This document shows positions 8,369 to 17,654 of a stretch of 64,000 bases of DNA, one piece after another. Each line of letters begins with the position of its first letter. Position 1 is the stretch's first letter. Origin of the DNA: an uncultured Eubacterium sp. (GTDB lineage Bacteria; Bacillota; Clostridia; Lachnospirales; Lachnospiraceae); NCBI GenBank assembly GCA_910584245.1, contig CAJTZF010000006.1:21909-85908 (forward strand), read 5' to 3'. The notes under the pieces were generated by a model. The model was not told the origin of the DNA, searched no databases, and saw only the letters and a program-made list of their open reading frames with translations. A program made the position numbers and the translations under genes.

Positions 8369-9223
8369 TTACAATACTTTTGCGCCGCTGATGCCAAAAT
8401 ACAACAAGACTAAAACTCCGAGCACAATCCGATAATATCCAAAACACTTGAAGTCATGCTTGCGTATATATCCCATTAAAAATTTAATGACAAAGAGTGA
8501 AACGACGAACGCCACAAACATCCCGACGAGCAATATCGTAATCTCCATCGGGCCATAACTCAATCCGTCCATCACACTTTTCACAAGCTTGAGCGCACTG
8601 GCTCCAAACATGACCGGAATCGCAAGATAAAACGTAAACTCCGCTGCCACGCCCCGGGAAACCCCGAGAATCAACGCCCCGACGATCGTCGCCCCTGATC
8701 TCGACGTACCCGGGACAATCGCAGCCAGCAATTGAAAAACACCAATGATAAGCACTGTCTGGTATGTAAGGTCATGCACCGACGTGACAACAGGCTTCCT
8801 TCCCTTATTCCAATTTTCAACGAGAATAAACAACACACCGTATATAATAAGTGCGCCGGATACGACAACCTGGTTATAAAACATCTCATCAATGACATCG
8901 TCAAACAGCACGCCAACCACCGCCGCAGGTATACATGCCACAACGATCTTCACCCACATCTGCATAATATCCATTTTAACAAATCCCTCTCCCCTGTCAG
9001 GATGCAGGTTAAAAGGAAATATTTTCTTCCAAAACAGCAGCACAACCGCCATAATTGCACCAAGCTGTACTACTACTAAAAACATCTCCGAAAATGTACT
9101 GTTGGAAAAATCCAAAAATTGGTTGACCAATATCATATGTCCCGTACTGCTGACTGGAAGCCATTCCGTAATTCCCTCTACGATGCCTAAAATAATCGCC
9201 ACCAAAATATCTTTTATTTCCAT
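8369..9223 (-). CDS. uppP: undecaprenyl-diphosphatase
   Basis: A 284-residue membrane enzyme (BacA family) that dephosphorylates undecaprenyl pyrophosphate to recycle the lipid carrier for wall and polysaccharide synthesis. It can confer bacitracin tolerance. Signature motifs are intact: EGITEWLPVSSTGH near residue 16 and PGTSRSGATI near residue 167. About eight hydrophobic segments are visible. Ribosome site AAAGGA; promoter at 9265-9293. Confidence 0.96.
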   Translation of the reverse strand: MEIKDILVAIILGIVEGITEWLPVSSTGHMILVNQFLDFSNSTFSEMFLVVVQLGAIMAVVLLFWKKIFPFNLHPDRGEGFVKMDIMQMWVKIVVACIPAAVVGVLFDDVIDEMFYNQVVVSGALIIYGVLFILVENWNKGRKPVVTSVHDLTYQTVLIIGVFQLLAAIVPGTSRSGATIVGALILGVSRGVAAEFTFYLAIPVMFGASALKLVKSVMDGLSYGPMEITILLVGMFVAFVVSLFVIKFLMGYIRKHDFKCFGYYRIVLGVLVLLYFGISGAKVL

Positions 9224-9264
9224 ATCAATGTCCTTTCTATTCGTCTGTCCGTGGTACTTAGCTT

Positions 9265-9293
9265 ATTTTACCACAATTTTTTTACCAAAACAA
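9265..9293 (-). promoter_or_regulatory. promoter of uppP
   Basis: Minus strand TTGTTT (9288-9293), 17 bases, TAAAAT (9265-9270), 41 bases ahead of the uppP start. Confidence 0.55.
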
Positions 9294-9310
9294 GTTATCA
9301 TCAATATTTA

Positions 9311-9339
9311 TTGCAAAAAAAACTCCTTTATGATAAAAT
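9311..9339 (+). promoter_or_regulatory. promoter of the phospholipid operon
   Basis: TTGCAA (9311-9316), 17 bases ending in TGA (an extended -10), TAAAAT (9334-9339). It drives the four-gene operon 9389-12790. Confidence 0.65.
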
Positions 9340-9388
9340 ACTTTTGTGTTTCGCAATTTTTTACCTTTTGGGGAGGGGAATCCAACAC

Positions 9389-10132
9389 ATGATAAAAGTA
9401 ATTAAAAAATTCATTCCACTTTATGGAATACTGCCACTGTTATGCTGTTTTGCGCTTAACATGCTTGTTTACAGCGGCGCCATGATAATATGTGCGGATT
9501 GGAAGCATTATGACCTGACAACGCCATTTGACCGCATGGTTCCACTTTCATCCGGCTGGATGTATATTTATTTTGGCTGCTACCTGTTCTGGATTGCAAA
9601 TTACATTTTGGTAGCACGGGTCCATAAGGACAATCCATCCGAGTTTTACCGTTTCGTAACGACGGACATGATGTCACGGATTGTCTGCGGCGCTTTTTAT
9701 TTTCTGATGCCGACAACCAATATTAGGCCGGAAATCATCGGGGATACATTTGCCGATTCACTTCTGCGGTTTTTATATGCGGTAGACCAGCCAGCCAACC
9801 TATTTCCATCAATCCACTGTCTCGTCAGCTGGATGTGCTATATCGGCATTCGCGGCAATAAGAAGATACCGGCCTGGTATCGTGCCTTTTCATGTATCTT
9901 CGCTATTTTAGTCGTGATTTCCACACAAACTACGAAACAGCATTATATCGTGGATGCAATAGCGGGACTTCTGCTCGCAGAAGGGTTGTTTGCATTAAAC
10001 AAACGCATACATGTTTACCGCTATGTCCAAAACTTTTTTACGCAAATAAACCAAAAAGCAGGATCTATCATAAAGGAGAAAGCATTGAGTAATCCAAAAA
10101 TTTCCACAACCTTTGAAGGAGAAGATCATTGA
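9389..10132 (+). CDS. PAP2-family phosphatase, membrane
   Basis: A 247-residue protein with six hydrophobic segments and the lipid-phosphatase motifs F-P-S-I-H near residue 136 and T-K-Q-H-Y-I-V-D near residue 185. The first K-x6-RP motif is weak. It probably removes phosphate from a lipid phosphate such as phosphatidate, phosphatidylglycerol phosphate or a prenyl diphosphate, on the outer leaflet. It is first in an operon with a flippase-like protein, pssA and psd. Ribosome site GGGAGGGG precedes the ATG at 9389. Confidence 0.85.
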   Translation: MIKVIKKFIPLYGILPLLCCFALNMLVYSGAMIICADWKHYDLTTPFDRMVPLSSGWMYIYFGCYLFWIANYILVARVHKDNPSEFYRFVTTDMMSRIVCGAFYFLMPTTNIRPEIIGDTFADSLLRFLYAVDQPANLFPSIHCLVSWMCYIGIRGNKKIPAWYRAFSCIFAILVVISTQTTKQHYIVDAIAGLLLAEGLFALNKRIHVYRYVQNFFTQINQKAGSIIKEKALSNPKISTTFEGEDH

Positions 10133-11184
10133 GTAAGCTGAAAAAAAATGTACTGAATATTGCATTTTTATTATTGCTTCTAGCGCTGACCCTATGGCTT
10201 ATTTTTCGCGATCAGGATTTGACACCAATTTTAGAAACACTGCAAAACGTACCGGCCGGTTACATCGCAATTGGGCTTGTACTGGTAGTTCTTTATGTTT
10301 GCGGTGAATCTGTCATTATCAAATACCTGCTTCATGCGGTCAAAAAGAAGGCACCGCTTATCAACTGCATACGGTATTCGTTCGTCGGATTTTTTTTCAG
10401 CTGCATTACACCTTCCGCTACGGGAGGGCAGCCGGCGCAAATTTATTATATGAAAAAGCAAAAAATTGACATTCCGACCGCCACAATCATTCTAATGCTA
10501 GTTACGATTGAATACAAATTTGTCCTCGTATTTATCGGACTGGGACTTGCCATTTTTGGCCAGGGACTTGTACAGACACTTACCTTTGAGGCACAGTTTT
10601 ACTTATACCTTGGGTTGGGATTAAACGTCTTTTGCGTTACCTTTATGAGCTTTCTCGTATTTTTGCCAGATACCGCAAAATATTTGATTACAAAAGGATT
10701 TCTTCTGCTTCAAAAGCTCCACATCATGAAAAATAAAAACAACCGGATGCAACGTCTGGAAGCTTCTATGGAACACTATAAAAGAGCGTCTGCTTTTTTA
10801 AAAGAGAATAAACTGGTTATATTGAATACGACGATAATCACATTTGTACAGCGGATCCTTCTGTTCCTTGTCACGTATGTCGTATACCGGAGTTTCGGTC
10901 TTCACAGCATTTCCGCCGTGACGATTACGCTTTTACAGGCGGCCATCTCTGTGTCCGTTGATATGCTCCCACTGCCGGGAGGTATGGGGATTAGCGAACG
11001 TCTGTTTCTGCAAATTTTTGGCCCCATATTTGGCAGCACAGCGCTCTCGCTGTCCGGAATGCTTATGAGCAGGGGAATCAGCTATTATATGCTTATCATT
11101 ATAAGTGCAGTCATTACCTGCATCACACACGTAACCGTAACAAATGCAACTGCGGGCTCAGTTAAGAGAAAGAAAGATTCATGA
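10129..11184 (+). CDS. flippase-like membrane protein (LPG_synthase_TM, UPF0104)
   Basis: A 351-residue protein with about eight membrane segments, like the transmembrane half of MprF (lysylphosphatidylglycerol synthase) without the aminoacyltransferase domain. The family core includes FFSCITPSATGGQPAQ near residue 90 and PLPGGMGISE near residue 282. It likely moves or modifies a phospholipid or glycolipid. The start is a TTG whose last two bases form the upstream stop (TTGA overlap), with AGGAG seven bases before, so it is translationally coupled. Confidence 0.85.
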   Translation: MSKLKKNVLNIAFLLLLLALTLWLIFRDQDLTPILETLQNVPAGYIAIGLVLVVLYVCGESVIIKYLLHAVKKKAPLINCIRYSFVGFFFSCITPSATGGQPAQIYYMKKQKIDIPTATIILMLVTIEYKFVLVFIGLGLAIFGQGLVQTLTFEAQFYLYLGLGLNVFCVTFMSFLVFLPDTAKYLITKGFLLLQKLHIMKNKNNRMQRLEASMEHYKRASAFLKENKLVILNTTIITFVQRILLFLVTYVVYRSFGLHSISAVTITLLQAAISVSVDMLPLPGGMGISERLFLQIFGPIFGSTALSLSGMLMSRGISYYMLIIISAVITCITHVTVTNATAGSVKRKKDS

Positions 11185-11242
11185 GTTCCGTTTTTTGACC
11201 TGGTTTAAGAAGCCGCCCAAGCGGCAGAATGTGAGGAATCCT

Positions 11243-11866
11243 ATGATTGGCTTTTACAATTATTCCGTTATACTGACTTATCTGGGCGTGGCCCTTTCTA
11301 TATTCGGCATCACACAGTCCCTTACCGGAAATTATGACATCGCGATTTTATGTCTTGCACTGGCGGGCTGCTGTGATACCTTTGACGGCAAGGTGGCCCG
11401 GAGCATGAAAAACAGAACGAGGGAACAGGAAATATTTGGTGTCCAAATTGATTCCCTCTGCGATGCGATATGCTTCGGCGTAACACCTGCAATCATCGCT
11501 TATTCTCTCGGTTTGAACAACCCCTTTGGCATCACGGTGGAAATCATTTTCGTTCTGTGCGGTGTTATACGGCTTGCGTATTTCAACGTATTGGAAGAAA
11601 TCAAGCATACGGAGCCGGAAAAGGAGGACCGGAAGTGCTACCACGGACTTCCCATTACGTCCATTGCGATTTTATTTCCGATTCTCTATATGTTCCGTCC
11701 ACTCGTATCAGAACAGCTTTTCTTGACAGCCCTGCCGTTCGCGATGCTGGCAATTGCATTTTTGTACATTCTTGATTTCAAAATCAAAAAACCGTCAAAT
11801 GCTATGGTTGCTTTTATCATCATATTTATGGGCATCGTCGTGCTGAAAATTTTACATCTATTTTAA
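11243..11866 (+). CDS. pssA: CDP-diacylglycerol--serine O-phosphatidyltransferase
   Basis: Makes phosphatidylserine from CDP-diacylglycerol and serine. The product has 207 residues with six or so membrane segments. The CDP-alcohol phosphotransferase signature D-G-x2-A-R ... G-x3-D-x3-D is complete: DGKVARS, then GVQIDSLCD. psd follows directly and uses the product. The ATG at 11243 (MIGFYNYSVILTYL) has GAGG eight bases upstream and matches typical N-termini of the family. The frame is open back to 11144, so a longer N-terminus overlapping the previous gene cannot be ruled out. Confidence 0.9.
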   Translation: MIGFYNYSVILTYLGVALSIFGITQSLTGNYDIAILCLALAGCCDTFDGKVARSMKNRTREQEIFGVQIDSLCDAICFGVTPAIIAYSLGLNNPFGITVEIIFVLCGVIRLAYFNVLEEIKHTEPEKEDRKCYHGLPITSIAILFPILYMFRPLVSEQLFLTALPFAMLAIAFLYILDFKIKKPSNAMVAFIIIFMGIVVLKILHLF

Positions 11867-11908
11867 GAAAGGGAGTAACATACAAGCAAATTGGTAAAGG
11901 AGAAACTC

Positions 11909-12790
11909 GTGTCAATCGGAATGAAACAAATGGATATAAACGGAAAAAAGATTACTACAAAAACAGGACAGGATACTCTGCTGCATTTTCTCTATGCGAC
12001 CACACCGGGGCGAATGCTTCTGAAACCACTTGTATATCCGTGGTTTTCTAAGCTTGCGGGAATGTTTCTCAACACAAAATTTTCTTGCCGTCTCATCCGG
12101 CCATTCATCCAATCTGCGCAGATTGATATGTCTGATTTTGAGAAAACGGCCTATTCGTGCTACAATGATTTTTTTACCCGGAAAATCCGTCCGGGAGCCA
12201 GAACGGTATCCGGTAACGAACAAACACTGATCAGTCCTTGTGACTGTTATGCTACCGCATACGAAATCACAGACCAAAAAACCTTTCACATCAAACAGGC
12301 AAAATACACCGTCGCCTCTCTCCTGCGGAGCCGGAAGCTTGCCAGCCGTTTTCAGGGCGGATATGCCGTTATACTACGGCTTACCGTAAGCGATTACCAC
12401 CGGTACTCCTACGCTGTAACCGGAAAAAAGTCGAAAAATTACCGTATTCCTGGCATCTTTCACACCGTAAACCCAATGGCAGGCGAATACTTCCCCATTT
12501 ATAAAGAGAATACACGTGAGTATTCCCTTATTCACACCGCCCATTTCGGCGATGTTATCCAAATGGAAGTTGGCGCCCTTATGGTTGGTAAAATTGTCAA
12601 TCACAAGGAGGCGTGCCAGGTGCGGCGGGGAGAAGAAAAGGGGTATTTTGAATTTGGCGGTTCCACTATTATCCTCCTTCTCCAAAAGGATGCTGCCACG
12701 CTCCGCCCAGACCTTTTAAAAAACACTGCTGCCGGCTATGAGACGCAGCTCCGGCTGGGCGACGCGATCGGACAGGCAGCGCAGAAATAG
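11909..12790 (+). CDS. psd: phosphatidylserine decarboxylase proenzyme
   Basis: Converts phosphatidylserine to phosphatidylethanolamine. It is a self-cleaving pyruvoyl enzyme. The 293-residue length fits the full-length class. The cleavage motif is FGGST near residue 250 (the family has L/G-G-S-T; the serine becomes the pyruvoyl group). Conserved D-Y-H-R-Y and H-T-V-N-P-M segments are also seen. The GTG at 11909 has AAAGGAG six bases upstream. A TTG at 11891 would lie before that site. It is last in the operon, and no clear terminator precedes the convergent nth gene. Confidence 0.93.
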   Translation: MSIGMKQMDINGKKITTKTGQDTLLHFLYATTPGRMLLKPLVYPWFSKLAGMFLNTKFSCRLIRPFIQSAQIDMSDFEKTAYSCYNDFFTRKIRPGARTVSGNEQTLISPCDCYATAYEITDQKTFHIKQAKYTVASLLRSRKLASRFQGGYAVILRLTVSDYHRYSYAVTGKKSKNYRIPGIFHTVNPMAGEYFPIYKENTREYSLIHTAHFGDVIQMEVGALMVGKIVNHKEACQVRRGEEKGYFEFGGSTIILLLQKDAATLRPDLLKNTAAGYETQLRLGDAIGQAAQK

Positions 12791-12820
12791 TAATACTATT
12801 CTACTTGTATTCCCGCCCTG

Positions 12821-13450
12821 CTAAATATTCTGCCGGCACACATCTGCCAGACAGCATTTCTCACAATACGGCTTTCTCGCCGTACAGACCTCCCGGCCGT
12901 GGTAAACTAGCCGGTGACAAAAATCACTTCCCTTTTCCCCCGGGATTATTTTCCACAATTCCATTTCCACCTTTTTCGGATCCTTAATGCCATCTACCAG
13001 CCCCATTCGGTTTGTCAACCTTATGCAGTGCGTATCGGTAACAATCGCCGGTTTCCCAAAAACATCTCCCATAATAAGGTTGGCGCTCTTGCGCCCCACT
13101 CCCGGCAAATCCAGTAGCGCGTCAAAATCATCCGGCACCCGTCCGCCATATTTTTCAACGATCACATTCATACATTTGTGAATGTCCCTCGCCTTGCTGG
13201 GCCCCAGGCCACATGGTTTCACAATAGCTTCAATCGCCTTTACGTCGGCCGCTGCCAGCGCTTCCGGAGATGGAAATTTCTCATATAAATCCTTCACCAC
13301 AATATTTACCCTGGCATCTGTACACTGCGCCGCCAAACGGACGCTGACGAGCAATTTCCACGCCTCGTCATAATCAAGGGAACAAGCTGCCAGCGGATAT
13401 TCCTTTTCCAATCGCTCAATAATCTCTTTTGCCCGCTGTTTTTTTGTCAT
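12821..13450 (-). CDS. nth: endonuclease III
   Basis: DNA glycosylase/AP lyase for oxidised pyrimidines, 209 residues. The helix-hairpin-helix LPGVGRKSAN carries the catalytic lysine, the catalytic aspartate lies in VTDTHCIR, and the C-terminal iron-sulphur cluster motif is C-x6-C-x2-C-x5-C. ATG at 13450 with GGAGG seven bases upstream. Its first bases overlap the GH31 stop as ATGA, so the two genes are coupled although functionally unrelated. Confidence 0.95.
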   Translation of the reverse strand: MTKKQRAKEIIERLEKEYPLAACSLDYDEAWKLLVSVRLAAQCTDARVNIVVKDLYEKFPSPEALAAADVKAIEAIVKPCGLGPSKARDIHKCMNVIVEKYGGRVPDDFDALLDLPGVGRKSANLIMGDVFGKPAIVTDTHCIRLTNRMGLVDGIKDPKKVEMELWKIIPGEKGSDFCHRLVYHGREVCTARKPYCEKCCLADVCRQNI

Positions 13451-15483
13451 ATGCAATCCTCCATCCTTTCAAACAAGGGTATTTTAAAATAATCCACCGT
13501 CTCCGTAAACCATTTCCCATTATCCAGGGTTCTCACCTCTCCAGTAAAAAAATCCGTCCACTTCCCTGCGGGAAGATAATACTCGGCCCTCGATTCCCCG
13601 TTAAAAACCGGGGCCACAACATACTTGCTGCCAAGCATATACTGACGGTCCAGATACCAGCAGTTCGCATCGTGCGGAAACTCCAAAACCATAGCCCGCA
13701 TGACAGGAATTCCAGTTTTATGGCACTCCCGGGCCTGTTCCTCAAGATACTCCTGAAGCCTTTCCTTCACGCGCACAAAATGGCGCAGCACTGCCACTGC
13801 CTCTTCCCCATACAGCCACGGTACCCGGTAAGAATTGCTTCCATGCAGTCTCGAGTGGGTCGAGAGAAGGCCAAATGCCACCCATCTCTTATAAACGTCC
13901 GGCGTCGAAGTATCCTCAAACCCTCCGATATCATGGCTCCAGTACCCATACCCGGACAACGTCAGCGAAAGGCCGCCCCGCAGGCTCTCTCCCATCGCCT
14001 CATAAGTCGCAAAACAGTCTCCGCCCCAGTGTACAGGAAATCTTTGCCCTCCCGCTGTACCGCTCCTCGCAAACAGTACAGCGTCTTTTTCCCCCTTACG
14101 CTCCCGGAGAAGCTCATACACCGCCTCATTGTATAAATTCGAATAGTAATTATGCATTTTTTCCGGTGACGACCCGTCAAAAAACACCACACCCCGTTCT
14201 GGAATTCTTTCTCCAAAATCCGTCTTAAAACAATCGACCCCCATATCAAGCAGTCCGGCAAGCTTGTTCTGATACCACCGTTTTGCCGCCGGATTCGTAA
14301 AGTCAACGACTGCCATACCTGCCTGCCACTTATCCCACTGCCACACATCGCCATTTTCCCTCTTTATGAAATACCCTTCCCGTACCCCCTCCATAAACAA
14401 CTCTGATGCCTGCGCAATATAAGGATTGATCCACACGCATACGTTCAGTCCCCGGTCATGAAGCGCCTGTAACAGCCTACTTGGATCCGGAAATGTCTCC
14501 TTATCCCACAAAAAATCGCACCAGTGAAACGGCTTCATCCAACAGCAGTCAAAATGGAAAACACGGAGCGGAATATCCTTCTCCTGCATTTGATCTATAA
14601 TATCTATCACGGTTTCCTCGTCATAATTAGTCAGAAATGACGTCGACAGCCACAGGCCAAAACTCCAATCCGGCACCTTCCCCGGCTTCCCAGTAATATC
14701 TGTATATTTCATCAAAACATCCTTCATGTCCGCACCGGGAAGAAGAAAGAAATCCAGTTTCTCCCCCTTCACTGAAAACGCAGTCTTCTCCACCTGCTCC
14801 GAGCCAACCTCCATCGAAACCGTCTCACAGTGGTTAATAAATACCCCATAAGCGCGGTTTGATATATAAAACGGCACATTTTTATATGAAACATCCGAAG
14901 AAGTACCTCCGTCATCATTGCGCAGCTCAATACTCTGTCCATTTTTTACAAATGGGCCAAAATGCTCTCCCAACCCATAAATACACTCTCCCACACCAAG
15001 TCCCGTCGCTCCTCTCATATAAGCTGGACCACTAAATTCTTCATACAAAAGCCCCCGGTCCTCTGTACGTATATAACAAAAATCCTCCTCCCCCATCACC
15101 GTACGCCTTTTGCCCGCATAAAACAGTTCGATGCGAAAATTCTCTTTATAAATGCGTAGCTGCGCCTCCCCGCTATCTAACACAAAGCAGTCCGGCCGCT
15201 CCTTCACCTGAATATCTTCCTCCTGGATATCGAGCGGGAAATGTGGATCCTTGTCGCTCGCCCCCATATAATGTACCATCTGAATACGGAATACCTCAGA
15301 ATGCGGCACCGTAACCCGAAACGTCAAATTCACACCATCAAGCGTCATCCCTTTATGCCCAATGTGTGAATCCGGTGCGATAAAGGTAAAAGCGCGCCGG
15401 CCGATTTCATATTCATATATCTCCCGGGGACAATAAACATGCACTCCCATTTTTTTCTCCCAGCGTCCATTATAAAATTTCAT
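13447..15483 (-). CDS. yicI: alpha-xylosidase, glycoside hydrolase family 31
   Basis: The product has 678 residues and no signal peptide, so it is a cytoplasmic enzyme that removes alpha-linked xylose (or glucose) from imported oligosaccharides such as xyloglucan fragments. The nucleophile is Asp in FKTDFGE near residue 421 and the acid/base Asp lies in HWGGDC near residue 488. The N-terminal beta domain and C-terminal beta domains fit the YicI subgroup. I chose the ATG at 15483, preceded by GGAAGGAG. Promoter at 15511-15538. No sugar transporter is adjacent. Confidence 0.9.
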   Translation of the reverse strand: MKFYNGRWEKKMGVHVYCPREIYEYEIGRRAFTFIAPDSHIGHKGMTLDGVNLTFRVTVPHSEVFRIQMVHYMGASDKDPHFPLDIQEEDIQVKERPDCFVLDSGEAQLRIYKENFRIELFYAGKRRTVMGEEDFCYIRTEDRGLLYEEFSGPAYMRGATGLGVGECIYGLGEHFGPFVKNGQSIELRNDDGGTSSDVSYKNVPFYISNRAYGVFINHCETVSMEVGSEQVEKTAFSVKGEKLDFFLLPGADMKDVLMKYTDITGKPGKVPDWSFGLWLSTSFLTNYDEETVIDIIDQMQEKDIPLRVFHFDCCWMKPFHWCDFLWDKETFPDPSRLLQALHDRGLNVCVWINPYIAQASELFMEGVREGYFIKRENGDVWQWDKWQAGMAVVDFTNPAAKRWYQNKLAGLLDMGVDCFKTDFGERIPERGVVFFDGSSPEKMHNYYSNLYNEAVYELLRERKGEKDAVLFARSGTAGGQRFPVHWGGDCFATYEAMGESLRGGLSLTLSGYGYWSHDIGGFEDTSTPDVYKRWVAFGLLSTHSRLHGSNSYRVPWLYGEEAVAVLRHFVRVKERLQEYLEEQARECHKTGIPVMRAMVLEFPHDANCWYLDRQYMLGSKYVVAPVFNGESRAEYYLPAGKWTDFFTGEVRTLDNGKWFTETVDYFKIPLFERMEDCI

Positions 15484-15510
15484 ATTCCATCCGCTCCTTC
15501 CCATATACTA

Positions 15511-15538
15511 AGTATACATGGAATTTTTCATATTGCAA
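15511..15538 (-). promoter_or_regulatory. promoter of GH31-nth operon
   Basis: Minus strand TTGCAA (15533-15538), 16 bases, TATACT (15511-15516), 28 bases upstream of the GH31 start. Confidence 0.55.
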
Positions 15539-15547
15539 ATGCTTTTA

Positions 15548-15577
15548 TTGACTTTATCATACAAAATAGAGTATAAT
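15548..15577 (+). promoter_or_regulatory. promoter of metalloprotease-like gene
   Basis: TTGACT (15548-15553), 18 bases, perfect TATAAT (15572-15577), about 100 bases before the ATG at 15675. Confidence 0.6.
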
Positions 15578-15674
15578 TTTCTATGAAAGTAAGCCAAGTG
15601 GACGAAAACGCGTCATGCTTGCATGCATGCGGTTTCGGACATTTGTAATTATGAAGAAAAAAAGGGGGTTCTAC

Positions 15675-16184
15675 ATGAGTCTATCTATAAGCGCAGTGGG
15701 CGGATATGACACCTTATATCCAGTCTATAATGCGAACCCAGTTACTCCGGTAGACCAGGCCGGCCGCGTCACCCGCGGTTCGGAAGGAACGACCGATACC
15801 GAATCTGGGAAAAAAGTAGAAAAAACAGAATGCCAAACATGCAAAAACCGTAAATATGTAGACGGTTCCAATGAAGGTAATGTTTCATTCAAGACACCCG
15901 GCCATATATCGCCGGAAAGCTCCGGCGCTAAAGTTATGGCACATGAAAAGGAGCACGTTGCAAATGCAGTTGCCAAAGGAAATCAAGCTGGTAATAAGCT
16001 GGTTTCTGCCACAGTCACACTTCATACTTCGGTCTGCCCTGAATGCGGCCGGGTTTATGTTTCCGGGGGTGTCACCAACACCAAAATCCGGTCTACGCAG
16101 CCATCTTCTAATCCGTACGATAAGCTGCAACAGGATATGAACCGCAATCTTTTGGCAGGTATGAATTTTGATCTTGCAGTATAA
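15675..16184 (+). CDS. small SprA-related putative zinc metalloprotease
   Basis: A 169-residue protein with an H-E-K-E-H zinc-protease motif (MAHEKEHVANAV, about residue 96) flanked by two C-x2-C pairs (CQTCKNRKY and CPECGRVY). The cysteines may form a structural zinc site. This arrangement fits the SprA-related/CJM1_0395 group of putative metalloproteases. There is no signal peptide. It starts at the ATG at 15675 with an AAGGGGG ribosome site. The substrate is unknown. It has its own promoter and is followed by an inverted repeat without a T-run, then trpB2. Confidence 0.75.
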   Translation: MSLSISAVGGYDTLYPVYNANPVTPVDQAGRVTRGSEGTTDTESGKKVEKTECQTCKNRKYVDGSNEGNVSFKTPGHISPESSGAKVMAHEKEHVANAVAKGNQAGNKLVSATVTLHTSVCPECGRVYVSGGVTNTKIRSTQPSSNPYDKLQQDMNRNLLAGMNFDLAV

Positions 16185-16282
16185 GCGGCGACTGAGAACC
16201 GCGCCGCTCCAAGTTTGCCATAGGCAGAATTGCCCCGCAAACGACAGAATTCCCATCAAATAAAAAATGGAGGCAAATAAAC

Positions 16283-17653
16283 ATGTCAAAAAAAATTCCT
16301 TATAAAATCTACTTAGAAGAAAGTGAGATGCCAGCACAATGGTACAACGTGCGTGCGGATATGAAAAACAAGCCAGCGCCGCTTTTAAATCCGGGCACAC
16401 AAAAACCAATTACTCTGGATGAGCTAAAACCAATCTTCTGTGAAGAGCTTGCAAAACAAGAGCTGGATGACACAACCGCATATATAGACATCCCGAAAGA
16501 GATCCGGGATTTTTATAAAATGTACCGGCCATCCCCTCTCACAAGGGCCTATTGTCTGGAAAAGGCACTGGATACACCCGCTCACATCTACTACAAGTTT
16601 GAGGGAAATAACACCTCCGGAAGCCACAAGCTCAATTCCGCGATTGCCCAGGCATACTACGCAAAGCAGGAGGGGCTAAAAGGTGTAACGACGGAAACGG
16701 GTGCGGGCCAGTGGGGAACTGCGCTATCAATGGCATGCTCCTACTTTGACCTGGACTGCCAGGTATACATGGTCAAGGTCTCCTACGAGCAGAAACCATT
16801 CCGACGTGAAGTTATGCGTACTTATGGGGCAAAAGTCACCCCTTCTCCATCCATGAATACTTCCGTAGGACGAAAAATCAACGAAGAATTTCCTGGCACA
16901 ACAGGAAGCCTTGGATGTGCAATTTCTGAAGCAGTTGAGGCGGCCACCACACAAGAGGGTTACCGCTACGTACTCGGCTCCGTACTCTCCCAGGTTCTTC
17001 TTCACCAATCCATTATTGGACTTGAAACAAAGGCAGCGCTGGACAAATATGGAATCAAAGCAGACACGATCATCGGATGCGCTGGCGGCGGTTCCAATCT
17101 TGGCGGGCTGATCTCCCCATTTGTCGGTGAAATACTTCGCGGAGAAGCCGATTATAAAATTATTGCAGTAGAGCCGGCTTCTTGTCCATCACTGACGCGG
17201 GGAAGCTATGAATATGATTTCTGTGACACGGGAAAAGTCTGTCCGCTAGCTAAAATGTACACCCTCGGAAGCGGATTTATTCCTTCTGCCAACCACGCCG
17301 GCGGACTTCGATATCACGGTATGAGTTCCGTCGTATCCCAGTTGTATGACGACGGTTTCTTAGAAGCCAGAAACGTAGAGCAGACGAGCGTATTCCATGC
17401 CGCCCAGCACTTTGCCAAAGTAGAGGGGATTCTTCCGGCGCCAGAAAGCAGCCACGCGATCCGCGTCGCTATTGACGAGGCACTCAAGTGCAAGGAAACC
17501 GGAGAAGAGAAAAATATTGTTTTCGGCCTTACCGGAACCGGATATTTTGATATGGTTGCCTATCAGAAATTCAATGACGGAGAGATGTCCGACTATGTTC
17601 CAACAGACGAAGAAATTGCGGCAAGTCTGGCAAAGCTGCCAAAGGTAAAATGA
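16283..17653 (+). CDS. trpB2: TrpB2-type tryptophan synthase beta chain
   Basis: A 456-residue PLP enzyme that makes tryptophan from indole and serine. The PLP lysine lies in SGSHKLNSA (about residue 115) and the phosphate loop in CAGGGSNLGG. The length and N-terminal extension match the TrpB2 subfamily, which typically works without TrpA. No trpA or other trp gene is nearby, so a role in indole salvage or a related beta-replacement is likely. GGAGG lies eight bases before the ATG. Confidence 0.92.
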   Translation: MSKKIPYKIYLEESEMPAQWYNVRADMKNKPAPLLNPGTQKPITLDELKPIFCEELAKQELDDTTAYIDIPKEIRDFYKMYRPSPLTRAYCLEKALDTPAHIYYKFEGNNTSGSHKLNSAIAQAYYAKQEGLKGVTTETGAGQWGTALSMACSYFDLDCQVYMVKVSYEQKPFRREVMRTYGAKVTPSPSMNTSVGRKINEEFPGTTGSLGCAISEAVEAATTQEGYRYVLGSVLSQVLLHQSIIGLETKAALDKYGIKADTIIGCAGGGSNLGGLISPFVGEILRGEADYKIIAVEPASCPSLTRGSYEYDFCDTGKVCPLAKMYTLGSGFIPSANHAGGLRYHGMSSVVSQLYDDGFLEARNVEQTSVFHAAQHFAKVEGILPAPESSHAIRVAIDEALKCKETGEEKNIVFGLTGTGYFDMVAYQKFNDGEMSDYVPTDEEIAASLAKLPKVK

Positions 17654-17654
17654 G

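Noticed and set aside
13429..14136. 235-codon plus-strand frame opposite GH31
   Set aside because: Pro/Arg/His-rich antisense shadow of a conserved enzyme.
16187..16212. Inverted repeat AGCGGCG/CGCCGCT after the metalloprotease gene as terminator
   Set aside because: No T-run follows and the loop is long; not a convincing terminator.
16283..17653. Canonical TrpB
   Set aside because: Length and N-terminal extension fit TrpB2, and there is no trpA next to it.
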